DNA from: Geomonas sp. Red32
Lineage (GTDB): Bacteria; Desulfobacterota; Desulfuromonadia; Geobacterales; Geobacteraceae
Direction: 5' to 3'
DNA: 64,000 nt
Assembly: GCF_023652955.1 (NCBI RefSeq)
Contig: NZ_JAKLOY010000012.1
Location: 62,001-126,000, forward strand
A program made the position numbers and the translations under genes. Each line of letters begins with the position of its first letter. The first letter of the stretch is position 1. Below, piece after piece: positions 8,168-16,557 of this stretch. The notes beneath the pieces were generated by a model, which was not told where the DNA came from, made no database searches, and worked only from the letters and a program-made list of their open reading frames with translations.

Positions 8168-8980
8168 TCACTGGAGAAACGCTGCCTCCTCGATGAGATC
8201 GAGGAGCTTTTTGACCTGGGGGGAGGGCTCGCCTTTGGTGATCATCACCACCGAGGAGGCGACGGTCGGGCTGTGGGGAACGCGCAGGCCGTGGGTGACC
8301 AGCGCATTGGGGCCGATGCCGATGGCCCCCGGGGTCTCCATCACCTTCTTGCGCACCTCCTCGGCGTTGGCGGCAGCAACATAATTCGCCGCCACCGGTT
8401 CCCGCTCGAGCACCTGCCGGATGAAGGCGTCGTCTTCCCCGGCGTCGGCAGGGGACCAGACGACCACCACGTGCCGGTTAGGCCCGCCGGCCTTCTTCCA
8501 GTTGGTTATCTTGCCGGTGAAGATCCCCTTCAGCTGCTTCTTGGTGAGCTTCTTGACCTTGATCCCCCGATTCAGGTAGATCACCGTCTGGTTCTTGCCG
8601 ATCGGTACCTCCCGGAAGAGGTTCCGGTTCAGCGGCTCCCCCCCTTCGGTGGTGCGGGAAAGAAGCCTTTCCAGCGGGAGGGTCGATACGATGGCATCGA
8701 GGGAGCCGTTCCCCAGTGCCGCCAGTTCGCTTTCCGCCTTGCCCTGTACGGCTTCCAGGCGTAGCGACGGGTTCTCATCCTCGAAGGTTTCCTGCACCGG
8801 GGCGATGACTTCGGCGAAGGCGGCGTCGCTGCCGCCGATCCGGATGGCCGCCCGGGGCTTAAGGGGCGCGTAGAGCGAGGCGGTGTCGGCCGCAGGTGGC
8901 GGTGTCTTGGGTTTCGTCGCACACCCCGCGATCAGGCATAACGCGAGGATCGCTATGCGGAGTGGAAAGGCCGCTTTCAT
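8168..8980 (-). CDS. PstS-like substrate-binding lipoprotein
   Basis: 270 residues. The signal peptide ends in the lipobox L-I-A-G-C (Cys about 19), so it is a predicted lipoprotein. The rest resembles the PBP-like phosphate-binding fold (PstS type): I-R-I-G-G-S-D-A-A-F near residue 46, then L-T-K-K-Q-L-K-G-I-F-T-G-K-I-T-N-W, a signature of PstS-related proteins, and a late G-A-I-G-I-G-P motif. No pst permease or ATPase is nearby, so it may be a stand-alone binding or sensing protein. The PPOX-family gene lies 21 bases upstream on the same strand and may share its transcript. Confidence 0.8.
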   Translation of the reverse strand: MKAAFPLRIAILALCLIAGCATKPKTPPPAADTASLYAPLKPRAAIRIGGSDAAFAEVIAPVQETFEDENPSLRLEAVQGKAESELAALGNGSLDAIVSTLPLERLLSRTTEGGEPLNRNLFREVPIGKNQTVIYLNRGIKVKKLTKKQLKGIFTGKITNWKKAGGPNRHVVVVWSPADAGEDDAFIRQVLEREPVAANYVAAANAEEVRKKVMETPGAIGIGPNALVTHGLRVPHSPTVASSVVMITKGEPSPQVKKLLDLIEEAAFLQ

Positions 8981-9001
8981 GGTGAGGAGCTCGCCCCTTC
9001 T

Positions 9002-9463
9002 CTACCGGCGGGCCTTGCCGGTGACGTGCGTGATGGTGATCTTGATGACGTCGGTCTTGCTCCCTTTGGCCGCGATGTACTTCTTCCCTTCTTCCATGAA
9101 ATCGGCCGAGTACTTTTCGAGGAGCGCCAGCAGGGCGTTGTGACGCTCGGCACCCTCGACTTTGGAGGCGGTGCCGAAGACGACCGTGGACTCGTACTCG
9201 GTGGCGAATTTGTTGGGGAGTACCTTGGTCTTGCCGACCACGCAAAACGACACCTTGTCGTTGTGGGTGATGTTGTCGAGCTTGTGCCCTTCCAGGGCGC
9301 AGTGGAAATAGATGGCTTCGTCCATGACGGCGAAGCTCAAGGGGATGCCGTAGGGCTGGTTGTCCTCGCCAACGGTGGAGAGAATGCCGTATTCGGCCCC
9401 TTCCAAAACGGAGAGGGCGTCTTCGGTAGCGATCTGGCGTTCGCTTCTGCGGATAGGGCGCAT
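9002..9463 (-). CDS. Pyridoxamine 5'-phosphate oxidase-like (NimA-type) flavin-binding protein
   Basis: 153 residues with the split-barrel FMN-binding fold of the PPOX/NimA-like family. It starts M-R-P-I-R-R-S-E-R-Q-I, followed by G-I-L-S-T-V-G-E-D-N-Q-P-Y-G-I-P-L, the typical first strands, and I-Y-F-H-C-A-L-E-G-H-K, a family hallmark. Members bind FMN, F420 or heme, and some reduce nitroimidazoles; the substrate here is unknown. AGGAG lies 9 bases upstream of the ATG. A REP-like palindrome separates it from the DAHP synthase gene. Confidence 0.85.
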   Translation of the reverse strand: MRPIRRSERQIATEDALSVLEGAEYGILSTVGEDNQPYGIPLSFAVMDEAIYFHCALEGHKLDNITHNDKVSFCVVGKTKVLPNKFATEYESTVVFGTASKVEGAERHNALLALLEKYSADFMEEGKKYIAAKGSKTDVIKITITHVTGKARR

Positions 9464-9488
9464 GTGGTTGACTCCTGTAAGGGAAACC

Positions 9489-9534
9489 CATCCTCACCCC
9501 TACCCTCCCCTTGAAGGGGAGGGGGAGTTACGGG
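9489..9534. repeat. REP-like palindrome
   Basis: ATCCTCACCCCTACCCTCCC then CTTGAAGGGGAGGGGGAG. Confidence 0.65.
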
Positions 9535-9590
9535 AGAGGGAGGAGGGGAATATTCGGTCGTAGTGGCTGATTTTATTTATACTGGCGGGG

Positions 9591-10946
9591 CTAACGGGCC
9601 GGGGGAGTGAGCATCTCGGCCAATTCGAAGGCGAGCTCGACACTCTGCTCGGCGTTGAGCCTGGGGTCGCAGTTGGTCTGGTAGTTGAGGTGGAGGTGCT
9701 TGTCCAGCAGCTGACGGCTCCCGCCGGTACACTCGGTGACATGGTCGCCGGTCAACTCCAGATGCACGCCGCCGGGCACCGTCCCCTCCGCCTCGTGAAT
9801 CTCGTAGAAGGAGTGGATCTCCCGCAGGATGTCCTCGAACTTCCGGGACTTCTGGCCGTACTCGTTCTGGTAGGTGTTGCCGTGCATCGGATCGCAGGTC
9901 CAGACCACCTTGTGGCCGGTGATCTTGATCTCCCTGAGGAGTTGCGGGAGGTAGGAATCGATGCGGTCGGCGCCGAAGCGGGTGATGAGGGTGAGACGCC
10001 CGGCCTCGTTCTCCGGGTTGAGGCGCTCGATGATCCTCTTGATCTCGTCGGCGTTGTGGCTCGGCCCGACCTTCATCCCCAGCGGGTTCTTCACCCCGCG
10101 CAGGAACTCCACGTGGGCCCCGTCCAGCTGCCGGGTACGGTCGCCGATCCAGAGCATGTGGGCGCTGCAGTCGTACCAGCCGCCGGAGGTGGAGTCCATC
10201 CTGGTAAGCGCCTCCTCGTAGTCGAGCAGGAGCGCCTCGTGAGAGGTGTAGAGGGTGGTCTGGTTGAGCTGCGGGTTGTGCTTGGGGTCGAGGCCGATGG
10301 CGTTCATGAAGTTCATGGTCTTCCAGATCTGCCTGACCAGTTCCTCGTACTTCTGCCCGGCGGGAAGCGCGTCCAGCGAGGCGCGGTGCCACGCCTGCAC
10401 GCGGTCGAGCGAGGCATAGCCGCCGAGGGTGAAGGAGCGGACCAGGTTGAGGGTGGCGGCGGCCCGGTAGTATCCCTCGAGCATCCGGCGCGGGTCCGGC
10501 ATGCGGGCCTCAGCGTTGGCCTCGGGGCTGTTCACCATGTCGCCGCGGTAGCTCGCGATCTCCACCCCGTTGACCACCTCGGTGTCGGAGGAGCGGGGCT
10601 TGGCGTACTGGCCGGCGATCCTGCCGATCTTCACCACCCGCTTCTCCCCCGCGTAGGCCAGGACCACCGACATCTGCAGGATGACCTTCAACAGTTCGCG
10701 GATGTCCGGGCCGGTGCAGCGGGAGAAATCCTCGGCACAGTCGCCGCACTGCAGCACGAAGGCGCGCCCCTCGACGGCCTCGGCCAGTTGCTCCTTCAAG
10801 GTGTTGCACTCGCCGGCAAAGACCAGCGGGGGGAGCTGGGAAAGGGGCTTCAAGGAATCTTCCAACGCGGAACCCGCCGGCCAGACCGGCTGCTGCATGG
10901 CCGGAAACTTCCGCCAGCTGTTCTTGGTCCACTTATGGGTTGGCAT
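9591..10946 (-). CDS. Class II 3-deoxy-7-phosphoheptulonate (DAHP) synthase
   Basis: 451 residues, the length of class II (plant/Mycobacterium type) DAHP synthases. It catalyses phosphoenolpyruvate plus erythrose 4-phosphate to DAHP, the first step of the shikimate pathway. Visible family motifs are L-Q-C-G-D-C-A-E-D-F (metal-binding Cys region, about residue 83), K-I-G-R-I-A-G-Q-Y-A-K-P-R-S (about 106), R-G-D-M-V-N, W-I-G-D-R-T-R-Q-L-D-G-A-H-V-E-F, and V-W-T-C-D-P-M-H-G-N-T near the end. GAGGTG precedes the ATG. No other aromatic pathway gene is adjacent. Feedback regulation cannot be judged from sequence alone. Confidence 0.95.
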   Translation of the reverse strand: MPTHKWTKNSWRKFPAMQQPVWPAGSALEDSLKPLSQLPPLVFAGECNTLKEQLAEAVEGRAFVLQCGDCAEDFSRCTGPDIRELLKVILQMSVVLAYAGEKRVVKIGRIAGQYAKPRSSDTEVVNGVEIASYRGDMVNSPEANAEARMPDPRRMLEGYYRAAATLNLVRSFTLGGYASLDRVQAWHRASLDALPAGQKYEELVRQIWKTMNFMNAIGLDPKHNPQLNQTTLYTSHEALLLDYEEALTRMDSTSGGWYDCSAHMLWIGDRTRQLDGAHVEFLRGVKNPLGMKVGPSHNADEIKRIIERLNPENEAGRLTLITRFGADRIDSYLPQLLREIKITGHKVVWTCDPMHGNTYQNEYGQKSRKFEDILREIHSFYEIHEAEGTVPGGVHLELTGDHVTECTGGSRQLLDKHLHLNYQTNCDPRLNAEQSVELAFELAEMLTPPAR

Positions 10947-11088
10947 GGTTTCACCTCGTGCTGGGTTGGGCGATCACGGCATGGTAACAGGAATGTCCGC
11001 AATGAGAAACTAAAAATGTGGGCGCTTGGGCGGGAAAGCTCATGAAATCATTCTGCCAAATCGCCACGGCGTGTTATCATCCTCCATC

Positions 11089-12486
11089 ATGGAGAGCGTA
11101 GAGCCTAAACGGCGGATGCACATCTTGCGGAGAATGGGATGCAACCTTTTGGGAGGAGTCCGCCTCGCTTTCGGGGTCCCGACCGATCTCTCCTATTTCA
11201 GCAGCGCCCCCGCCGACCTGGTGGTCATCGCCTGGCTCGATCTCCTCTTCAACGCCGCCACCTGCTTCCTGCTGGTCGGGCGCCGCGGCCTCTTCGCCTT
11301 CTCGTCGGTCCCATCGTTCCTGTTCCACCTCCCGCTGCTTCTCTTCTTCGCCTTCTGGGCCGCCAGGACGACCTCCCGCTCCTCCGTCCTCACCGCCATT
11401 CCGGTGGCGCTGGTGGCTCTGAGCATCCCGGTCGAGGGCTTTCATGCGGCGGTTGAGTGGATGTCCCAGCTTCCCCGCTTCCGGTCGCTGGAGGATTACC
11501 TCGATTCGCCCCACTACTATCGTTTCTTCTGGTGGTGGTGCGGCGCTGCGGCCCTTTTCTTCCTGCGGCTTCGTTCCCTGAGCGAGCTTCGGCGGCTGGC
11601 GGTACTGCTTCTCTTCCTCGTCCTCGTGGTGCCTCCCCTTTGGTACTATCCGCGCCCGGATCTCTGGGTGAGTGCCAGCGAGGGGTCCGAAAGCGGGGAG
11701 TTGAGCCTGACGGAGGACGTGCTCGCTGCCCAGGACCGCCTGCTCGATGAGGAGCTCGATGCCCTGGTCCCGGCCCCCCGCGGGACTCCCGCCCTCTATT
11801 TCGTCGGCTTTGCCGGGGACGCCTCGCAGGATGTCTTTCTCAAGGAGATCCTGGCCACCGACCGGCTCTTCGACCAGCGGTTCGGGACCGAAGGGCGTTC
11901 GATCGTGCTGGTCAACAACCCCCAGACCGCCGCCTCGCTCCCCTTCGCGACCGGCGTAAACCTGGAGCGGACCCTCGGGCGGATCGGGCGGGTCATGGAC
12001 CGCGACAACGACGTCCTCTTTCTCTACCTCACCTCGCATGGAACCCGCGACCACCTGCTGACGGTGAACAACCGGCCGCTGGAGCTGAACGATCTTTCCC
12101 CTGAGAGGTTGCGGCGGGCACTGAAGAAATCGGGGATCCGCTGGAAGGTGGTGGTCGTTTCGGCCTGCTTCTCCGGGGGATTCGTCGAGCCGCTGAAAGA
12201 TGACGACTCGGTCATCATCACGGCCGCCGACGCCACCCACGAGTCGTTCGGCTGCGGGTACGGGGAGGATTTCACCTGGTTCGGGAAGGCCTACGTGGAC
12301 GAGTCGCTGAGGAAGACCTTTTCGTTCACCAAGGCCTTCGAGGACGCGCGGGGGACCATCCATCAGTGGGAGGAGGAGCAGGGGGAGACCCCGTCGAACC
12401 CGCAGATGTGGGTGGGGAAGGAGATCGCCCCCAAGCTGGAGGCGCTGGAGAAGAGCCTTAAAACGTCTCCCCCAGCGACTCGTTGA
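11089..12486 (+). CDS. Membrane-anchored C13-like (legumain/caspase-like) cysteine peptidase
   Basis: 465 residues. The N-terminal half has about five hydrophobic segments (roughly residues 41-65, 68-92, 101-118, 147-162 and 169-184). The C-terminal domain (about 230-450) looks like the bacterial peptidase C13 family: a strand leading to L-T-S-H317-G, and V-V-S-A-C360-F-S-G-G, giving the His/Cys dyad of clan CD. The catalytic domain should face the side reached after the last membrane span, which cannot be fixed without topology modelling. The ATG at 11089 is preferred over a longer reading from 11026. The last 29 bases overlap tail-to-tail with the AOR-family gene on the other strand. Confidence 0.8.
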   Translation: MESVEPKRRMHILRRMGCNLLGGVRLAFGVPTDLSYFSSAPADLVVIAWLDLLFNAATCFLLVGRRGLFAFSSVPSFLFHLPLLLFFAFWAARTTSRSSVLTAIPVALVALSIPVEGFHAAVEWMSQLPRFRSLEDYLDSPHYYRFFWWWCGAAALFFLRLRSLSELRRLAVLLLFLVLVVPPLWYYPRPDLWVSASEGSESGELSLTEDVLAAQDRLLDEELDALVPAPRGTPALYFVGFAGDASQDVFLKEILATDRLFDQRFGTEGRSIVLVNNPQTAASLPFATGVNLERTLGRIGRVMDRDNDVLFLYLTSHGTRDHLLTVNNRPLELNDLSPERLRRALKKSGIRWKVVVVSACFSGGFVEPLKDDDSVIITAADATHESFGCGYGEDFTWFGKAYVDESLRKTFSFTKAFEDARGTIHQWEEEQGETPSNPQMWVGKEIAPKLEALEKSLKTSPPATR

Positions 12487-14335
12487 TCCCCTTCAGCATG
12501 TCGTACCAGAAATCCTTGGCCGCCTCGGTGGCGTCGGCGTCGAACCTTTCCAGCCACGCCGCCAGCTCGGGCGAGAGATCTTCATCCACTTCCCGTTTCC
12601 TCTTCAAGAAGGTATGGATGAAGTCGACGTTCCTGGTGGACTCCCAGAAAACCGGGCAGTTATGGCTGTTGAGCCGGCTGGCGAGAACGGAGATGGCGCG
12701 CAGGAACTCGTCCTTGCAGCCGTAGAGCGACCCCATCACCTCCGGCAGGAGCTCCTCGGCCCAGGCGCGGTGGAAGCGGCAGATACCCAGGTTGTCGAGC
12801 ACCAGTTCCGCCTTCAGCCGCTCCGCGCACTTCCTTCCCAGCTGCCGCGGGGGGATGAACTCCGCCCCGTAGACCATGTAGTACTTCCCCATCACCGCCA
12901 TCGGCGCCAGCGCCCCCGCCACCCAGTACTGATTGGGGACCATCCACCCCCTCCTGCCGAAGGCGATGTAGACCAGGTTGTCGTGCAAGGGAGCGGGCCG
13001 CCCCGCCGAATGAATCCTGCTCCACTTCCTGACCCCTTCCCTGAAATCCAGGATCCCCCGCCGCTGCAGGATGGCATCCACGAGCTCCACCCCGAGCTCG
13101 GCGTTATGCCGCGAGTCCTCGACCGGATCGAATCCCGCCAGCTCCCACCTCGGCTTCCCGCTCACCCCCAGTTCCTCCGGCGTAAGCGCCCCGGTGTCGA
13201 GGAGATCCATCAGCCAGGCGAGCACGCCGCCTCCCGAGATGGCGTCGAACCCCATCGCGTCGCAGTGGTGGTTGAGGAGCTCGGCGGCGCGCTGGTCGAA
13301 GATCCCGCAGAGCGGCCCCATGGTCTGGTACGGTTCGTAATCCTTCTTGAAGGGGCCGTTCATCTTCTTGCAGGCGGCCACGCACGGCTCGCCGCAGTTC
13401 GCCTGCTGCTTCCCGGCGATGGTCTCCTCGTTGAACTGTTTCAGGTAGTGGCCGGCGATCAGCTCCCGGTGCAGGCCCAGGCGGTCGTCCTCGCTGGAGA
13501 AGATGGTGCGGTAGTTGAAGGCCATGACCCGGCCCCCCATGGTGGTGTAGTTCACCCCGAAGGTCCCGCCGGTCCCGAGTTTCTCGTCGAAGCGGTACTT
13601 GCTGGTCGCCTCTATGTCCTTTTGGTGGAGCTTCTGGTCGTACTTGTTCTGGAACCACTGGTCGGCCACCTTGCGGTCGCGGAAGTCCTCGTCGATCACC
13701 GTCCCACCGTAGATGATGGCGGCGATGCCGTATTCCTGCAGCATGGCGCTGCCGAACCCTCCCCTCCCTGCCCAGGTGTCCACCATGCTGATCTTCCCGC
13801 GGTTGATCGGGACCGACATGATGCCGCCGAGATCGCTCGAGAGGGCGGCCGGGCCGCAGACGAGGATGCGCGGGTCGGTCTCGAAGCGCTTTCCGAAGCG
13901 CTCGTAGACATGATCGGTGAGGGCGTAGACCCCTCGGCGTCCGCCTCTCCAGATCTCCTCCACGTTGACCGGCACCACCTCGAGATCGACCTCTTCGCCG
14001 TGGTTCCGGTTCAGGTAGAGGATGGAGGGGGTGGGGGCCTTGCCGACCAGGCTCAGCATGTTGATGCCGAGGTTGTCGAAGACGAGCCCCGCCCCTCCCA
14101 TGGAGCTTATGTAGAGCCCTTGCCAGCAGGGTGAGTGCCCGGTCACCACCAGCCGGTTGGATCCGGGAAAGATGGATCCGGCGAAGACGCCGACGCCGAA
14201 GTTGAGGCTCTTTCGCTTGTCGGCCAGATGGATGCCGAGATCGACGGGGCCGTAGTAGCGGTCGAAGCCGTATTTCAGCGTGCGGTAAAAACCGGTGCCG
14301 GTGTCGACGATCAGGACCTTCTGGTGCATCTGCAT
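12458..14335 (-). CDS. Aldehyde:ferredoxin oxidoreductase family protein (tungsten enzyme)
   Basis: 625 residues, the full length of AOR-family enzymes, which use a tungsten bis-pterin cofactor and one 4Fe-4S cluster to oxidise aldehydes with ferredoxin. N-terminal pterin-binding features are present (F-G-V-G-V-F-A-G, G-G-A-G-L, I-N-R-G-K-I-S). The cluster cysteines are predicted at C314, C318, C322 and C519 (D-N-L-G-I-C-R-F). The first three have CX3CX3C spacing, where the textbook AOR motif is CX2CX3C. The true substrate may differ from simple aldehydes. GAGGG precedes the ATG. No ferredoxin, MoaD-like or partner subunit gene is adjacent. Confidence 0.85.
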   Translation of the reverse strand: MQMHQKVLIVDTGTGFYRTLKYGFDRYYGPVDLGIHLADKRKSLNFGVGVFAGSIFPGSNRLVVTGHSPCWQGLYISSMGGAGLVFDNLGINMLSLVGKAPTPSILYLNRNHGEEVDLEVVPVNVEEIWRGGRRGVYALTDHVYERFGKRFETDPRILVCGPAALSSDLGGIMSVPINRGKISMVDTWAGRGGFGSAMLQEYGIAAIIYGGTVIDEDFRDRKVADQWFQNKYDQKLHQKDIEATSKYRFDEKLGTGGTFGVNYTTMGGRVMAFNYRTIFSSEDDRLGLHRELIAGHYLKQFNEETIAGKQQANCGEPCVAACKKMNGPFKKDYEPYQTMGPLCGIFDQRAAELLNHHCDAMGFDAISGGGVLAWLMDLLDTGALTPEELGVSGKPRWELAGFDPVEDSRHNAELGVELVDAILQRRGILDFREGVRKWSRIHSAGRPAPLHDNLVYIAFGRRGWMVPNQYWVAGALAPMAVMGKYYMVYGAEFIPPRQLGRKCAERLKAELVLDNLGICRFHRAWAEELLPEVMGSLYGCKDEFLRAISVLASRLNSHNCPVFWESTRNVDFIHTFLKRKREVDEDLSPELAAWLERFDADATEAAKDFWYDMLKGINESLGETF

Positions 14336-14603
14336 GAGAACCCTCGCTGCTGCTCAGTGTGTGTGGTTTAGACGGTTTAGTGGTATCACAAAATGGAGAA
14401 ATGACTAGCCCGGGTAGTCAATCGCCGGGGAGGAGCGGGCCCTTGTGCTCAGGGCGGGCAGCCGGACAGCGTGAGGTCCGCGAGGCTCACCGTAATGATT
14501 GTCAGTGGCGGAGCGAGCCACTCTCTGATACTACTTGTAGCTGCACGATGTAGCGGTCCCTCTTGTCCCGGCAAGAAAAACGGCAGTGTTCCCTGGAGTG
14601 AAG

Positions 14604-15560
14604 ATGTCTGCATCCATCAAGATAGGAGTCAGTTCCTGCCTGTTGGGAGAAAAGGTCCGCTACGACGGCGGTCACAAGCTCGACCACTACGTGACCGATA
14701 CCCTCGGGAGGTTCTTCACCTTCGTGCCGGTCTGCCCCGAGGTAGAGTGCGGCATGCCGGTGCCGCGGGAATCGATGCGCCTGGAGGAAAACCCGGCCGA
14801 CCCCGGCCATCCGCGGCTGGTCACCAACAAGACCAGGATCGACAAGACCGCCCAGATGCTAAGCTTCTGCGAAAAGAAGGTGCGCGAGCTGGAGGGGGAG
14901 GATCTCTGTGGCTTCATCTTCAAGAAGAACTCGCCCAGTTCCGGCCTCCACCGGGTGAAGGTCTACCGGGAGGGGATGCCCTCCCTTGCGGGCCGCGGAC
15001 TCTTCGCCGCCGCCGTCGCCGGGCATTTCCCGCTCCTTCCGGTCGAGGAGGAGGGGAGGCTCAACGATCCCGAGTTGAGGGAGAATTTCATCGAGCGGGT
15101 TTTCGCCTACCGCCGCTGGAAAGACCTCCTCGCCGCCAACCCGGACCTCGGGAGCCTGGTCGAGTTCCACACCCGGCATAAACTCCTCATTATGGCCCAC
15201 AGTGTCACGCTCTACCGGGAGATAGGGGCGCTCGTCGCCCATGGGCGGGAGGTATCCCTGTCGGAGTTGCTGGACCGCTACCAGGAGCTCTTCATGAAGG
15301 CCCTCGAGCTGCAGGCCACCGTGAAGAAGAACACCAACGTGCTGCAGCACATCATGGGGTACTTCAAGAGGGAGTTGACCCCCGCCGAGAAGGAAGAGCT
15401 CCTCGGCGTCATCGAGCAGTACCGCCAGCGTCTGGTCCCCCTCGTCGTCCCCGTCACCCTCCTCAAGCACTACGTCATGAAGTACCGCCAGGAGTACCTG
15501 CAGAACCAGTGGTACCTCTCGCCTCACCCCACCGAGCTCATGCTGAGAAATCACGCCTGA
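14604..15560 (+). CDS. DUF523-DUF1722 fusion protein (YbgA-like)
   Basis: 318 residues. The N-terminal DUF523 part has G-V-S-S-C-L-L-G-E-K-V-R-Y-D-G-G (about residues 7-22), V-C-P-E-V-E-C-G-M-P-V-P-R and F-I-F-K-K-N-S-P-S-S-G. The conserved cysteines suggest metal or Fe-S binding. The C-terminal DUF1722/YbgA part has Y-R-R-W-K-D, F-H-T-R-H-K-L-L-I-M-A-H and L-Q-H-I-M-G-Y-F. Such fusions are widespread, often near photolyase genes; none is present here. The ATG at 14604 follows GGAG; the upstream in-frame ATG at 14586 lacks a site. The 268 bases upstream contain no feature I can identify. Confidence 0.85.
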   Translation: MSASIKIGVSSCLLGEKVRYDGGHKLDHYVTDTLGRFFTFVPVCPEVECGMPVPRESMRLEENPADPGHPRLVTNKTRIDKTAQMLSFCEKKVRELEGEDLCGFIFKKNSPSSGLHRVKVYREGMPSLAGRGLFAAAVAGHFPLLPVEEEGRLNDPELRENFIERVFAYRRWKDLLAANPDLGSLVEFHTRHKLLIMAHSVTLYREIGALVAHGREVSLSELLDRYQELFMKALELQATVKKNTNVLQHIMGYFKRELTPAEKEELLGVIEQYRQRLVPLVVPVTLLKHYVMKYRQEYLQNQWYLSPHPTELMLRNHA

Positions 15561-15672
15561 CCTGCCGCCCGCCGCTTCTTCTTGTCCCCGGCAATCACCT
15601 GGGCGTGGTTGAGCGCCAGTTTGGATGCAGTCCCGCCAGGAATGTTCTCCGCTTCCCTTAGGATTTCTTTTA

Positions 15673-15702
15673 TTGACAGTTTAACTGATAAGTTTTACTG
15701 TC
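15673..15702 (+). promoter_or_regulatory. TTGACA promoter element overlapping a MarR-type palindromic operator
   Basis: A -35 TTGACA (15673-15678) is followed after 17 bases by TACTGT (15696-15701). A dyad, GACAGTTTAACT (15675-15686), GATA spacer, AGTTTTACTGTC (15691-15702), overlaps both and ends at the base before the MarR ATG. The halves match at 10 of 12 positions. It is the natural autoregulatory operator of the MarR gene. Confidence 0.6.
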
Positions 15703-16149
15703 ATGTTCATGACCACTAAAGAAATAACGGAAAACGTGATCGAAGATTTTGTTCTGGCCATTGGTCTTGTTGTGCGGCGAATTCGAGCGGACGCCCCACG
15801 GGAATTCCGGGAATTTTCCTGGACGCAGAAAGCAGTTCTTTCGCGTCTGGAAAAAGATGGCCCTGCGACCACAGCCGCTCTCGCCCGCGCAGAGGGAGTT
15901 AAGCCGCAGTCGATGAGCACAGCCATAGCATTGCTTGAAAAGATGGGGCTGGTGGAACGAAAGGCTCACTCTACGGATGGACGTCAGATCAATATCGCAC
16001 TGACTGAAAAAGGAGCGGCGATGCGAAGAAGCCTCAGAGAGGCCAAGCAACACTGGCTGTCTCAGGCCATCTCCACCCTTGACGAGGAAGAGCAGACGGT
16101 GCTTTTCCAGGCCGGAGAGATCATGAAACGGATGGTAGAAGGTTTATAG
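15703..16149 (+). CDS. MarR family transcriptional regulator
   Basis: 148 residues with a winged-helix MarR fold. Helix-turn-helix features include S-R-L-E-K-D-G-P-A-T-T-A-A-L-A-R-A-E-G-V-K (about residues 46-66), the recognition helix Q-S-M-S-T-A-I-A-L-L-E-K-M-G-L-V, and the wing R-K-A-H-S-T-D-G-R-Q-I-N. It heads a four-gene operon with a small membrane protein, an isochorismatase-fold protein and a DHA2 exporter, so it probably represses that operon in response to a small molecule. A palindrome abuts the start. No ribosome-binding site precedes the ATG; the true start may be the third codon (15709) on a leaderless transcript. The operon looks more AT-rich than the flanks, suggesting transfer. 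Confidence 0.9.
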   Translation: MFMTTKEITENVIEDFVLAIGLVVRRIRADAPREFREFSWTQKAVLSRLEKDGPATTAALARAEGVKPQSMSTAIALLEKMGLVERKAHSTDGRQINIALTEKGAAMRRSLREAKQHWLSQAISTLDEEEQTVLFQAGEIMKRMVEGL

Positions 16150-16158
16150 GAGAGTCAC

Positions 16159-16500
16159 ATGAACGCGGCACACTCTATCTCTTATTTCTTTGGTGGCCTG
16201 TTTCTCGCCAATGCTATTCCGCATACTGTTAGCGGATTAATGGGAAGGGCTTTCCAAAGCCCGTTTGCCAAGCCTTCGGGGAAAGGCCTCTCGTCGTCAA
16301 CCGTCAACGTCTTGTGGGGATGGTTCAACGTCGGCCTGGGGTACGCCCTCACTTTGCATGTTGGGCATTTCGATGTGCGTTCCCTAGCCGACGTGGCTCC
16401 CTTCGGACTGGGAGGAATATTGATCTCCCTTTTCTCCGCTCGCCATTTTGGCGAGTTTCACGGCGGTAACTCTCCCAATTCATCCCCAACCCATGACTGA
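16159..16500 (+). CDS. Small integral membrane protein of the MarR operon
   Basis: 113 residues with about three hydrophobic segments: residues 5-25 (I-S-Y-F-F-G-G-L-F-L-A-N), 50-70 (V-N-V-L-W-G-W-F-N-V-G-L-G-Y), and 80-98. It begins with AGGAG 9 bases after the MarR stop and is clearly cotranscribed. I do not recognise a named family; similar small proteins often sit beside MarR regulators. It ends in a polar, Ser/Asn-rich tail. The function may relate to the substrate handled by the downstream exporter, but that is inference only. Confidence 0.75.
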   Translation: MNAAHSISYFFGGLFLANAIPHTVSGLMGRAFQSPFAKPSGKGLSSSTVNVLWGWFNVGLGYALTLHVGHFDVRSLADVAPFGLGGILISLFSARHFGEFHGGNSPNSSPTHD

Positions 16501-16557
16501 TAAATTTCACTAACGTGGTTCATGTTCACATTCTCGCTGCCGAGATTAGGAGAAAAG

